From NCBI GenBank assembly GCA_903907925.1, contig CAIVQB010000121.1, positions 1 through 57,648 on the forward strand: a stretch of DNA of 57,648 nt, read 5' to 3'. The position numbers were made by a program, and so were the translations under genes. The stretch's first letter is position 1; each line of letters begins with the position of its first letter. The notes under the pieces were generated by a model that ran no database searches, was not told the origin of the DNA, and saw only the letters and a program-made list of their open reading frames with translations. Shown here one piece after another: positions 47,979-55,977 of this stretch. This DNA comes from an uncultured Verrucomicrobiota bacterium (lineage in GTDB: Bacteria > Verrucomicrobiota > Verrucomicrobiia > Limisphaerales > UBA9464).

Positions 47979-49243
47979 GCCGTCAAAGCCTCGGCCTGCT
48001 GCGCGGCGGCGAGGTCGACCTCGTGCTTGTCGCGCGCCGACTGGATGTCGTAACGGTCGTTGTCCGGATGTTCCGGATTGAGCGGTGAAATGTCCCGGAG
48101 CCGTTGAATCAGTTTCGGCAAGTGTTCGAGGACATAATCGACCTCGTCCTCGGTGTTGTAGATCCCGAGGCTGAATCGGACCGAACCCCTTGCGCGCATC
48201 GGAGGCAGTCCCATCGCCATGAGAACGTGCGAGGGATCAAGTGAGCCGGTGGTGCAGGCCGAACCGCTGCTGGCGCAGATCCCGAGACCGTCGAGCAGGA
48301 GTAGGATGGCCTCGGCCTCCACGAAATCGAAGGCGATGTTCGCGGTGTTGGGCAGTCGATGATGCCGGTTGCCGTTGCGGACCGTGTTGGGAATCCGGCT
48401 GAGAATGGTGTCTTCGAGACGGTCCCGCAGGGCGCGGACACGGGTGTTTTCGTCGGTGAGCGAATCCATCGCCAGTTCGGCAGCACGGCCAAAGGCGACG
48501 ATATTGGCGACGTTTTCCGTTCCACCGCGCCGGCCGCGTTCCTGGTGGCCGCCGATGAGATAGGGTTGAAACTTGGTCCGGCGCTTGACGTAGAGCATGC
48601 CAATGCCTTTCGGGGCATGCAGCTTGTGAGCACTGAGGGACAAGAAATCGACGCCGAGTTCGCGGACATCGAGCTTCAATTTGCCGGGGACCTGAACGGC
48701 GTCGGTGTGGAACAGGACCCCTTTACTGCGGCAGATGGCGGCGATTTCGGCGATCGGAAACAGGACGCCCGTTTCGTTGTTGGCGTACATGCACGAAACG
48801 ATCGCCGTATCCGGGCGGATCGATTTTTCGAGCAGATGGACGTCAACCGATCCATCGCTATCGACCGGCAGATAAGTCACGTCGTAACCGCGGCGCTGGA
48901 GAAAATCGCCGTAGTTCATGTTGGCGGAATGTTCCACCGCCGTGGTGATGACGTGCTTCTTGCCGGGGTTCATCACCAGCGCGCTGTGGATCGCGGTGTT
49001 GTTGGACTCGGTGCCGCAACTGGTGAAGACGACCTCCTTCGGGTCCGAATTGACCAGGGCGGCGACTTTCTCCCGGGCCTTTTCGACGTGGCCATGGACT
49101 TGGGCTCCGAAGGCATAGGCGCTGGACGGATTTCCCCAAAACTCGGTGAGGAACGGCAACATGGCCTCCACGACTTCCGGAGCGATCCGGGTGGTGGCGT
49201 TGTTATCGAAGTAGACGACTTTCTTGGGGGCAGCCTGGCTCAT
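47975..49243 (-). CDS. Cysteine desulfurase (NifS/IscS type)
   Basis: 422 residues. PLP enzyme with N-terminal YFDNNATTRIAPEVVEAMLP, the PLP lysine K207 in SLSAHKLHAPKG, and the reactive Cys C330 in ASSGSACTTGS on a mobile loop, as in IscS/NifS. It removes sulfur from cysteine for Fe-S clusters and thio-modified tRNA. The C-terminus has about 30 extra residues (DNDRYDIQSARDKHEVDLAA). No IscU or scaffold gene is adjacent, but the sulfite reductase gene diverges from it across 257 bases, and Fe-S proteins are plentiful in the window. Confidence 0.94.
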   Translation of the reverse strand: MSQAAPKKVVYFDNNATTRIAPEVVEAMLPFLTEFWGNPSSAYAFGAQVHGHVEKAREKVAALVNSDPKEVVFTSCGTESNNTAIHSALVMNPGKKHVITTAVEHSANMNYGDFLQRRGYDVTYLPVDSDGSVDVHLLEKSIRPDTAIVSCMYANNETGVLFPIAEIAAICRSKGVLFHTDAVQVPGKLKLDVRELGVDFLSLSAHKLHAPKGIGMLYVKRRTKFQPYLIGGHQERGRRGGTENVANIVAFGRAAELAMDSLTDENTRVRALRDRLEDTILSRIPNTVRNGNRHHRLPNTANIAFDFVEAEAILLLLDGLGICASSGSACTTGSLDPSHVLMAMGLPPMRARGSVRFSLGIYNTEDEVDYVLEHLPKLIQRLRDISPLNPEHPDNDRYDIQSARDKHEVDLAAAQQAEALTA

Positions 49244-49444
49244 GGGATCGGCGGAGAATCAAACCGGATTAAAAGACTCCGCTATGTTAGATTGCGGTGA
49301 AGACGGCGCAAGACGTGAATTCCGGGCCGCGCGAAGGGATGCGAGGCAGGCGATTGGAAATTTCCAGATTCCAACCGGACGCGGGAACCGATTGAATCGG
49401 CCGATGCGGTTGCTACGGGCGGAACGACGCCAGTAAATTGTCGG

Positions 49445-49472
49445 TTGACCCCGATTCACTGCGAGCTATCAT
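49445..49472 (+). promoter_or_regulatory. Sigma-70-like promoter upstream of cysI
   Basis: TTGACC at 49445-49450, 16-base spacer, TATCAT at 49467-49472, giving a start near 49479 and a leader of roughly 20 bases before the ATG at 49501. Confidence 0.5.
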
Positions 49473-49500
49473 CTGTATCTTTAGTAACTAACTTATCATT

Positions 49501-51219
49501 ATGTCTGCTGTTGAAGCTGGGCCTGTGGTTCCGACGAAGAAGCTGACTCGGAATGAGGAGCTGAAAATAGCCGTGCCGACCCTGGCCGGGAACATTGCCG
49601 CGACCCTCGCGGATGCCGCCGTCGCCTGTTTTTCGGCCGACGACGAGCAATTCCTCAAGTTCCACGGCATTTACCAGCAGGACGACCGCGACAAGCGCAA
49701 AGCCGGCAAGCAGTACATTTGGATGATCCGCGGCCGCATTCCCGGCGGTGTTCTGTCGGCGCCCCAGTACCTGGTGTACGACCGTCTCGCTACCGAGTTC
49801 GGCAACCAAACGCTGCGCATCACCTCGCGCCAGAGCTTCCAGTTCCACGGCGTGGTGAAGAACGGCCTTGGCCCGCTGATGAAGCAGTTGAACGAGGCGA
49901 TGATGGACACCGTCGCCGCTTGCGGTGACGTGAACCGCAACGTGATGGCACCGCCCGCGCCCGCGCGAACCGCCCTGCATCAACAGGTCCTGGAGGACGC
50001 CAAGGCGGTGTCGCTGGCCCTGATGCCGCGGACCAGCGCCTATCACTCCATCTGGGTCGATGGGGTGCAGCTCAATCTCGATGCGCAGGAGAACAAGGAC
50101 TTCGTCGATCCGCTCTACGGTCGCCAATACCTGCCGCGCAAGTTCAAGACCGCCTTCGCTTTTCCGCCGCTGAATGACGTCGATGTCCTGACCAATTGCC
50201 TCGGCTACATCGCCATCGAAGAAGGGGGACGCCTGATCGGATACAATCTCGCCGCCGGCGGTGGGCTGGGTCGCAGCCATGGCAACGAGGAAACCTATCC
50301 GCGCATCGCCGACGTCATCGGCTTCATTACGCCGGAACAGTTGATCGACGCCTCGCGGGCGGTGCTGACGGTCCATCGCGATTTTGGCGATCGCACCAAC
50401 CGCAAACACGCGCGGCTCAAGTACGTCCTCGAGGAAAAGGGCCCGGTCTGGTTCCGGGCGGAACTTGAAGCCCGACTTGGCTGGAAACTCGCCGACCCGA
50501 AGCCGTTCTCCTTCGAAAAACAGGGCGATCATTTCGGCTGGGATACCGCCGCCGATGGCTCCGCCTTCCTGGGATTGTACGTCGAAACGGGACGGATCAA
50601 GGACAACGGAGCCCTTCGACTGAAAGCCGCGTTGAAGGTCATTGCCGAGCGGTTCGCGCCGGAATTCCGCCTGACACCGTCGCAAAACATCATCCTCGCC
50701 AACATTCGCCCCGGGGATCGCGCGGCCATCACCCAGGTTCTGGCGGACCACGGGATTCCCGTCGACAACCAGGCCAGCGCCATCCGGCGCGCTTCGATGG
50801 CCTGCCCGTCGATGCCCACCTGCGGACTCGGTCTGGCCGAGAGTGAACGCTACATGCCGGCGCTGCTCACTGGCATCGAGGGCGTCCTTGTCGAAACCGG
50901 CCTGGCCGGACAGGAAATCATCATCCGCATGACCGGTTGCCCCAACGGTTGCGCCCGGCCGTATATGGCGGAAATCGGTTTCGTCGGCAAAGGCCCGGGA
51001 CGTTACCAGCTCTACCTTGGTGGCAACGAGTCCTGCACCCGCCTCAACCGGCTCCACAAGGATGTGGTTCGCGATGGCGAAATCTTGGGCGAATTGCGGT
51101 CATTGCTGACGCGGTATGCCGCCGAACGCATCGGTGCGGAACGCTTCGGCGACTGGGTCGAACGCGTAGTGTGGAAGGAGACGGTCCCGACCGCTCCCGC
51201 TGCGGCCGCCGTCGCATGA
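49501..51219 (+). CDS. cysI: Sulfite reductase hemoprotein (CysI-type)
   Basis: 572 residues. Ferredoxin/NADPH-type sulfite or nitrite reductase with repeated siroheme domains (QTLRITSRQSFQFHGVVKNG, then NRNVMAPPAP) and the Cys set C435, C441 and C480, C484 (MACPSMPTC ... MTGCPNGC) that holds the [4Fe-4S]-siroheme centre. It reduces sulfite to sulfide. First gene in this sulfur assimilation stretch, with its own promoter and a strong terminator after it at 51222-51256. No CysJ flavoprotein is present, so ferredoxin may be the donor. Confidence 0.93.
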   Translation: MSAVEAGPVVPTKKLTRNEELKIAVPTLAGNIAATLADAAVACFSADDEQFLKFHGIYQQDDRDKRKAGKQYIWMIRGRIPGGVLSAPQYLVYDRLATEFGNQTLRITSRQSFQFHGVVKNGLGPLMKQLNEAMMDTVAACGDVNRNVMAPPAPARTALHQQVLEDAKAVSLALMPRTSAYHSIWVDGVQLNLDAQENKDFVDPLYGRQYLPRKFKTAFAFPPLNDVDVLTNCLGYIAIEEGGRLIGYNLAAGGGLGRSHGNEETYPRIADVIGFITPEQLIDASRAVLTVHRDFGDRTNRKHARLKYVLEEKGPVWFRAELEARLGWKLADPKPFSFEKQGDHFGWDTAADGSAFLGLYVETGRIKDNGALRLKAALKVIAERFAPEFRLTPSQNIILANIRPGDRAAITQVLADHGIPVDNQASAIRRASMACPSMPTCGLGLAESERYMPALLTGIEGVLVETGLAGQEIIIRMTGCPNGCARPYMAEIGFVGKGPGRYQLYLGGNESCTRLNRLHKDVVRDGEILGELRSLLTRYAAERIGAERFGDWVERVVWKETVPTAPAAAAVA

Positions 51220-51221
51220 AA

Positions 51222-51256
51222 AAGGGGCGGAACCTCGCGGGTCCCGCCCCTTCTCA
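51222..51256. terminator. Bidirectional terminator between cysI and peroxiredoxin
   Basis: Stem AAGGGGCGG-A-ACC with TCGCG loop and GG-T-CCCGCCCCTT, one mismatch, and A/T-run ends (AAAA before, TTCTC after). It serves the converging cysI and peroxiredoxin genes. Confidence 0.8.
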
Positions 51257-51282
51257 ATCTCAATTCTCCGTCGATGACGGGA

Positions 51283-51891
51283 TCAACCGTTCAACGCTTC
51301 GTAGACCTTGCCGACCATCTTTTCGTTCGGCGCGAGGGTCTTTGCGCCCGGCTTCCAGCGGGCAGGGCAGGCTTCGGCGGGATGGTTGATGAGATAGGCG
51401 TTGGCCTCCATCTTTCGCAGCAGTTCACCGGCGTCGCGGCCGACGTTGTAGAAGTTGATCTCGGAGGACACCAAAACTCCGGAAGGATTGATCATGAACG
51501 TCCCGCGCAGCGCCAGGCCACTCGCGTCGTCGTACACGCCGAGCGCCTTGGCCACTTTGCCGGTCGGGTCGGCCGCCAGGGTGTACTGAACATCCGCCAG
51601 CAGCCGCTCGGAATTGCGCCAGGCCAGGTGGGAGAATTTGGTATCGGTCGAAACGCCGGCCACCGTGGCGCCGAGCGCCTTCAGGGCAGCGTGTTTTTCG
51701 GCGAGATCGGCCAGTTCGGTGGGGCAGACGAACGTAAAATCCGCCGGGTAAAAGACCAGAATGGTCCAGCGGCCTGCGGCTTTTTCGGAGGCCAGGGAAA
51801 GCTTTCCAAACTGACCCGTCGCCGGGTCGTAGGTCTCCATTTCGAAATCGGGAACGGATTGTCCCACTCGGATCGGATTGATATCGCTCAT
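51283..51891 (-). CDS. 2-Cys peroxiredoxin (AhpC/Prx family)
   Basis: 202 residues. Peroxidatic Cys C56 in FYPADFTFVCPTE and resolving Cys C175 in EACPARW, as in typical 2-Cys AhpC/Prx1-like enzymes. WRNSERLL and TFMINPSGVL agree. Reduces peroxides in the cytosol; no dedicated AhpF is adjacent. ATG 51891 gives the usual N-terminus (MSDINPIRVGQSVPDFEM). It diverges from cysH by 176 bases, consistent with a sulfur/oxidative-stress gene neighbourhood. Confidence 0.94.
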   Translation of the reverse strand: MSDINPIRVGQSVPDFEMETYDPATGQFGKLSLASEKAAGRWTILVFYPADFTFVCPTELADLAEKHAALKALGATVAGVSTDTKFSHLAWRNSERLLADVQYTLAADPTGKVAKALGVYDDASGLALRGTFMINPSGVLVSSEINFYNVGRDAGELLRKMEANAYLINHPAEACPARWKPGAKTLAPNEKMVGKVYEALNG

Positions 51892-52067
51892 GTTCGTCAA
51901 AAAGGACTGCGGTTTCCAAGTGCTGCGGACTGTCGGGCATCCAGAGGATTCCAGACCGTCTTCAATCCCGGGAAATAAACCCACACCCGCACCAGCGCAA
52001 GCCGGCACCCCATTTTTTCGCCACGATTTTACCACCCGCCCGTCCCACGTCGTCATTTTCCCCTCCC

Positions 52068-52733
52068 ATGACTCCCGAATCCATCGCCGCCGCCAACGCA
52101 CAGCTCCGGTCCCTGCCGGCCCTCGAAGTCGTCCGCTGGGCCATCGGACAAGCCGGCGGACGCGCCATCGTTTCCACGAACTTCCGGCCCTACGAAGCGG
52201 TCATTCTCCATCTCGTCACCCAGGTGCAGAAGGACATCCCAGTCCTGTGGGTCGACCACGGATACAACCGGCCCGCGACCTATCTCCACGCTGAGGATCT
52301 CACCCGACGGCTGGGTCTGAACCGGAAGGCGTATCTGCCCCGGCTCACGGCCGCGCACTACGACGCGGTTCACGGTGGGATGCCTGAACCCACGCCCGAA
52401 AACGAGGAGCGGATCAAGGCCTTCAGCACGGTGATGAAGCTGGAGCCGTTCCAGCGCGGCATGAAAGAACTGGCACCCACTGTCTGGCTCACCGCCCTGC
52501 GCCAGGTCCAGAATCCGAACCGCGCCGGCCTCGACATCGTCAGTCCCGACGGCAACTTCGGCGCCCTCAAGGTCAGCCCCGTTTTCTATTGGTCCGACGC
52601 CGAGATGGAAGCCTATCTCCAGCAACATCAACTCCCGAACGAATGGGATTACTTCGATCCGGCCAAGGCGGATGAGAAGCGGGAGTGCGGCCTCCACGCG
52701 GCTTGGGGAGGGAAGGCTGTTGCGAAAACATGA
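52068..52733 (+). CDS. cysH: Phosphoadenylyl-sulfate reductase-like CysH
   Basis: 221 residues. P-loop-like IVSTNFRPYEAVILHL near the N-terminus and the catalytic Cys in KRECGLHAAWGG at the C-terminus. It is the only Cys in the protein, which is the PAPS-reductase pattern; APS reductases have two further Cys pairs for an Fe-S cluster. It reduces PAPS to sulfite with thioredoxin. The stop codon is immediately followed by the left repeat of the GxxExxY cassette. See findings for the absence of an APS kinase. Confidence 0.88.
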   Translation: MTPESIAAANAQLRSLPALEVVRWAIGQAGGRAIVSTNFRPYEAVILHLVTQVQKDIPVLWVDHGYNRPATYLHAEDLTRRLGLNRKAYLPRLTAAHYDAVHGGMPEPTPENEERIKAFSTVMKLEPFQRGMKELAPTVWLTALRQVQNPNRAGLDIVSPDGNFGALKVSPVFYWSDAEMEAYLQQHQLPNEWDYFDPAKADEKRECGLHAAWGGKAVAKT

Positions 52734-52762
52734 GACACGGATTTCACAGATTTTCACGGATT
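52734..52762 (+). repeat. Left inverted repeat arm of the cassette
   Basis: Begins GACACGGATTTCAC at the base after the cysH stop codon and ends TTTCACGGATT. It contains CACGGATT at both ends and a changed middle unit (CACAGATT). It matches the reverse complement of 53149-53177 at 25 of 29 bases. Confidence 0.9.
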
Positions 52763-52769
52763 CCGGAGC

Positions 52770-53144
52770 ATGGCTGAAATCCTCTATCGCGAAGAGACTC
52801 ATCGGTTGATCGGGTTGTGCATGGAGATTCATCGTGAACTGGGACGAGGCCACAGTGAGGTCGTTTACAAGGACGCGCTCGTGGTGGAATTGGCTCGTGC
52901 CGGGATTCCATTTGTCCGGGAGCGGAAATACGAGATCACATACAAAGGTGTCCTTTTGGCCCATCCGTACTTCGCTGATTTCGTTATCGAAGATAAGATC
53001 ATCGTTGAAGCCAAAGCCGTTGAAAGTTTGGTCGATTCCCACGTGAAGCAGGTGTTGAACTATCTGGCTGCTTCGAAGGTGAGACTCGGTCTATTGATTA
53101 ACTTCGGAGGAGAGTCCTTGGATTGGAAAAGGGTGATTCGATAA
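52770..53144 (+). CDS. GxxExxY protein (PD-(D/E)xK nuclease-like)
   Basis: 124 residues. Carries the family hallmark G27-H-S-E30-V-V-Y33 and a nuclease-like core: D70 in HPYFADFVIEDKIIVEAKA, with E80 and K82 as likely metal-binding and catalytic residues (the PD-(D/E)xK pattern). The HRLIGLCMEIHRELG start is typical. The family is common and multicopy in verrucomicrobia, and its function is not established. The gene is framed by inverted CACGGATT repeats and inserted between cysH and cysD. GGAG sits only one base before the ATG, too close for an efficient ribosome site; no better start exists. Confidence 0.9.
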   Translation: MAEILYREETHRLIGLCMEIHRELGRGHSEVVYKDALVVELARAGIPFVRERKYEITYKGVLLAHPYFADFVIEDKIIVEAKAVESLVDSHVKQVLNYLAASKVRLGLLINFGGESLDWKRVIR

Positions 53145-53148
53145 AATC

Positions 53149-53177
53149 AATCCGTGTGAATTCGTGAAATCCGTGTC
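53149..53177 (-). repeat. Right inverted repeat arm of the cassette
   Basis: AATCCGTGTGAATTCGTGAA followed by ATCCGTGTC, beginning 5 bases after the GxxExxY stop. The reverse complement reads GACACGGATTTCACGAATTC then ACACGGATT. Two of the three CACGGATT units are intact. Confidence 0.9.
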
Positions 53178-53206
53178 GTCAGATTCTCTTTAACTACGGT
53201 GTCTCA

Positions 53207-54145
53207 ATGAGCAGTTACCATCTAGACCATCTCCAATACTTGGAGACCGAGGCCATCCACATCATGCGGGAGGTGGCGGCGGAGTTTGAGCGGCCGGCGC
53301 TGCTGTTTTCGGGCGGAAAGGATTCCATCTGCCTCCTGCGCCTCGCCGAGAAGGCCTTCCGTCCGTCGGACATCCCCATGCCGTTTCTCAACGTGGAGAC
53401 GGGTCACGAGTTTCCGGAGTTGATCGAGTTTCGCGATCGCCGCGCGCAGCAGCTCGGGGCCAAGCTGATCGTCCGCACGGTCGACCAGGCCATCGCCAAC
53501 GGCACCGCCATGCCAGCGCCCGGCGAGATCAGCCGCAACAAACTCCAGATCCCCGTGCTGCTCGGCGCCATCGAGGAGTTTCGATTCGATTGCGCCATCG
53601 GCGGCGCCCGGCGTGACGAGGAAAAAGCGCGGGCCAAGGAACGGTTCTTCAGTTTCCGCGACGCCTTCGGCCAGTGGGATCCCAAGAACCAGCGTCCGGA
53701 GATCTGGAACCTCTACAACGCGCGCCTCAACCCGGGCGAAAACATGCGCGTCTTTCCGCTGTCCAACTGGACCGAAATGGACGTGTGGGAATACATCAAG
53801 AAGGAGAAGTTGGAGGTTCCCAACATCTACTTCAGTCACCGACGGGATTGTTTTCGACGAGGCGGCCAGTGGTTGCCGGTGCCTCCGTCCCACACGGACG
53901 CCACCAAACCGGATCCTTATGAAGGCGCCCGGCCCAAATCGAATGAGCCGATCAAGTCCATGGTCGTCCGCGTCCGCACCATTGCCGACATGATCAGCAC
54001 CGGCATGATCGAATCGCCCGCCGACAGCGTGGACGACATCATCGCCGAGGTTTCCGCCGCGCGCGTGACCGAGCGCGGCACGCGCGCCGACGACAAGGCC
54101 AGCGAGGCGGCCATGGAAGACCGCAAAAAGGCGGGGTATTTTTGA
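53207..54145 (+). CDS. cysD: Sulfate adenylyltransferase subunit CysD
   Basis: 312 residues. PP-loop ATPase: FSGGKDSICLLRL near residue 34, FLNVETGHEFPELIEFRD, GGARRDEEKARAKERFFSFR and NWTEMDVWEYI. With CysN it converts sulfate and ATP to APS. The C-terminus (KSMVVRVRTIADMISTGMIE) is normal. It starts 29 bases after the cassette's right repeat and is followed at 105 bases by cysN on the same strand. Confidence 0.95.
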   Translation: MSSYHLDHLQYLETEAIHIMREVAAEFERPALLFSGGKDSICLLRLAEKAFRPSDIPMPFLNVETGHEFPELIEFRDRRAQQLGAKLIVRTVDQAIANGTAMPAPGEISRNKLQIPVLLGAIEEFRFDCAIGGARRDEEKARAKERFFSFRDAFGQWDPKNQRPEIWNLYNARLNPGENMRVFPLSNWTEMDVWEYIKKEKLEVPNIYFSHRRDCFRRGGQWLPVPPSHTDATKPDPYEGARPKSNEPIKSMVVRVRTIADMISTGMIESPADSVDDIIAEVSAARVTERGTRADDKASEAAMEDRKKAGYF

Positions 54146-54250
54146 CGATCCCTCCGGAATACTGCGCGCAAACATGACACCTCCAGTTCACGCCCGTCGC
54201 GCTTCCACCGATTCGAGTGGACCTCGATAAATCAGTAGCCCTCCATTTTC

Positions 54251-55564
54251 ATGCCCGCCTCACACCCCGTCGAATTGCTCCGCTTCAACACCTGCGGATC
54301 CGTCGACGACGGCAAATCCACCCTGATCGGCCGTCTGCTCTACGACTCGAAATCGCTGATGGAAGACCAGATCGAGGCGCTGGAGCGTTCCGCCGACCTC
54401 ACCGGCGGCGGCCAGATCAATCTCGCCAACCTCACCGACGGACTGCGCGCCGAACGCGAACAGGGCATCACCATCGATGTCGCCTATCGCTACTTCGCCA
54501 CGCCTCGGCGCAAGTTCATCGTCGCCGACACCCCGGGGCACGTGCAGTACACCCGCAACATGGTCACCGGCGCCTCCACGGCGAACCTGTCCATTGTCCT
54601 GGTGGACGCCCGCCAGGGTGTGATCGAGCAAAGCCGCCGCCACACCTACATCGCCTCGCTGCTGCGCATCCCGCATCTGGTGATCGCGATCAACAAGATG
54701 GATTTGGTGGACTGGTCAGAGTCGCGCTTCATCGAGATCCGCGACGAGTTCGAGACCTTCCTGCCGCGTCTCGACATGAAGGACGTGAAGTTCATCCCCA
54801 TCAGCGCGCTGAATGGCGACAATGTGGTGGAACCGTCAAAAAAGACGCCGTGGTATGTCGGGCCGACGTTACTGGGCCACTTGGAAAGCCTGCACATCGG
54901 CAGCGACTGGAATCTCAACGGATTCCGATTGCCGGTGCAGTGGGTGAACCGGCCCAATAATCCGACCGATCGTGAACTGCACGATTTTCGCGGACTCAGC
55001 GGCCAGATTGCCGGCGGCATCGTGAAGGTCGGCCAGAAGATCATGGTCCTGCCGAGCGGGTTCAAGAGCACCGTGAAGCAGATCTGGACCTATGACGGAC
55101 CGGTGGAGGAGGCGTTTTGTCCGCAGTCAGTCACGCTTGTTTTGGAACATGATCTCGATATCAGCCGCGGCGACATGATCGTCGGACTGGACGGGTTGCC
55201 CGGTGCGGGAACCGAACTGCGCGCCACCGTCTGCTGGATGAATCCGCGTCCGTTGCAGCGGGGGCGCAAATACTTCCTCAAACACACCAGCCAGACCGTG
55301 CAGGTGATGGTTTCGGCCCTGGAAAGCCGGATCGACATCCGCAGTTACGATGCCCAGCCCGAGCCGCCCGAACTGGCGATGAACGACATCGGCGAGGTTC
55401 GCCTCAAGACCGCGCGCCCGCTCATCTATGACGGCTACAACATCAACCGCCTCACCGGTTCCTTCATCCTGATCGAACAGGGCACCAACGCCACCGTGGC
55501 CGCCGGAATGCTCCATCCCGCCCTCGAAGCGGTGAAACCCGAGTACAACGACTTCGCGATTTAA
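54251..55564 (+). CDS. cysN: Sulfate adenylyltransferase GTPase subunit CysN
   Basis: 437 residues. Translation-factor-like GTPase with G1 GSVDDGKST, G2 region around EQGITIDVAYRY, G3 DTPGH, and G4 NKMD, followed by domains II and III (PVQWVNRPNN, SGQIAGGIVKVGQKIMVLPS). It drives APS formation with CysD. There is no fused APS kinase domain (a CysNC fusion would be about 600 residues). ATG at 54251 fits the family. A 4Fe-4S ferredoxin gene converges on it from 55591. Confidence 0.95.
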   Translation: MPASHPVELLRFNTCGSVDDGKSTLIGRLLYDSKSLMEDQIEALERSADLTGGGQINLANLTDGLRAEREQGITIDVAYRYFATPRRKFIVADTPGHVQYTRNMVTGASTANLSIVLVDARQGVIEQSRRHTYIASLLRIPHLVIAINKMDLVDWSESRFIEIRDEFETFLPRLDMKDVKFIPISALNGDNVVEPSKKTPWYVGPTLLGHLESLHIGSDWNLNGFRLPVQWVNRPNNPTDRELHDFRGLSGQIAGGIVKVGQKIMVLPSGFKSTVKQIWTYDGPVEEAFCPQSVTLVLEHDLDISRGDMIVGLDGLPGAGTELRATVCWMNPRPLQRGRKYFLKHTSQTVQVMVSALESRIDIRSYDAQPEPPELAMNDIGEVRLKTARPLIYDGYNINRLTGSFILIEQGTNATVAAGMLHPALEAVKPEYNDFAI

Positions 55565-55590
55565 GGTCGGTGGAATGCTGGAGAGCCGGA

Positions 55591-55866
55591 CTAGTGGATC
55601 GACTCCGGCGATTGCGTATCGCGTTGAATTGCCTCGATGGGGCAGCCCGCCAGTGCCTCGATTGCGCTGGCCCGTTCATCGGGTGTCATGGGTTGCCGGT
55701 GGACGATGGTGAAGCCGATGTCGTTGTGACGCCGGAAAGTGTCGGGCGCAACCTCGCGGCAGAGGTCGCAATCAATACAGTCGGCAGTAACGTAGAATTC
55801 GCCGGGAGCGTTTTGGGGAAGTCGCGACGAGGAGGGTGAACTGGATTGGGTGGTGGATGAATTCAT
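55591..55866 (-). CDS. Ferredoxin, single [4Fe-4S]
   Basis: 91 residues. A Ser/Gln-rich N-terminus, then C-x2-C-x2-C in CIDCDLCREVAPDTF and a fourth Cys in GCPIEAI, the pattern of small one-cluster ferredoxins. It may donate electrons to the CysI-type sulfite reductase, an inference from proximity. Divergent from the LysR gene, with candidate operators between them. The stop is 26 bases from the cysN stop. Confidence 0.85.
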   Translation of the reverse strand: MNSSTTQSSSPSSSRLPQNAPGEFYVTADCIDCDLCREVAPDTFRRHNDIGFTIVHRQPMTPDERASAIEALAGCPIEAIQRDTQSPESIH

Positions 55867-55939
55867 GATTGGAGGCTTCGATTCCCGATCCCATTGGACC
55901 GGACTCCTCCAGTGAATCGCATCCTTTGAATTGCTTTAA

Positions 55940-55977
55940 ATTCATTAATAGAATAGAACTCATTCCATTCGTGAATG
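55940..55977. promoter_or_regulatory. Candidate LysR operators in the ferredoxin/LysR gap
   Basis: ATTC-N7-GAAT at 55940-55954 fits the LysR-type T-N11-A rule. A second palindrome CATTC-GT-GAATG at 55966-55977 overlaps the LysR start codon and could give autorepression. Both share the ATTC/GAAT half-site. Confidence 0.5.

Larger units (their letters stand above)
52734..53177 (+). mobile_element. GxxExxY cassette bounded by CACGGATT inverted repeats
   Basis: A 444-bp unit consisting of a 29-base left repeat (52734-52762), one gene (52770-53144) and a 29-base right repeat (53149-53177) in inverse orientation. The arms match at 25 of 29 positions. Each arm holds CACGGATT or near-copies at 9-10-base spacing. 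The gene is visibly lower in G+C than the flanking cys genes. The cassette starts directly after the cysH stop codon and ends 29 bases before the cysD start, so it splits what would be a cysH-cysDN run. Confidence 0.75.

Noticed and set aside
49456-51057. 533-residue antisense ORF over cysI
   Set aside because: Shadow of cysI, which has all its cluster cysteines.
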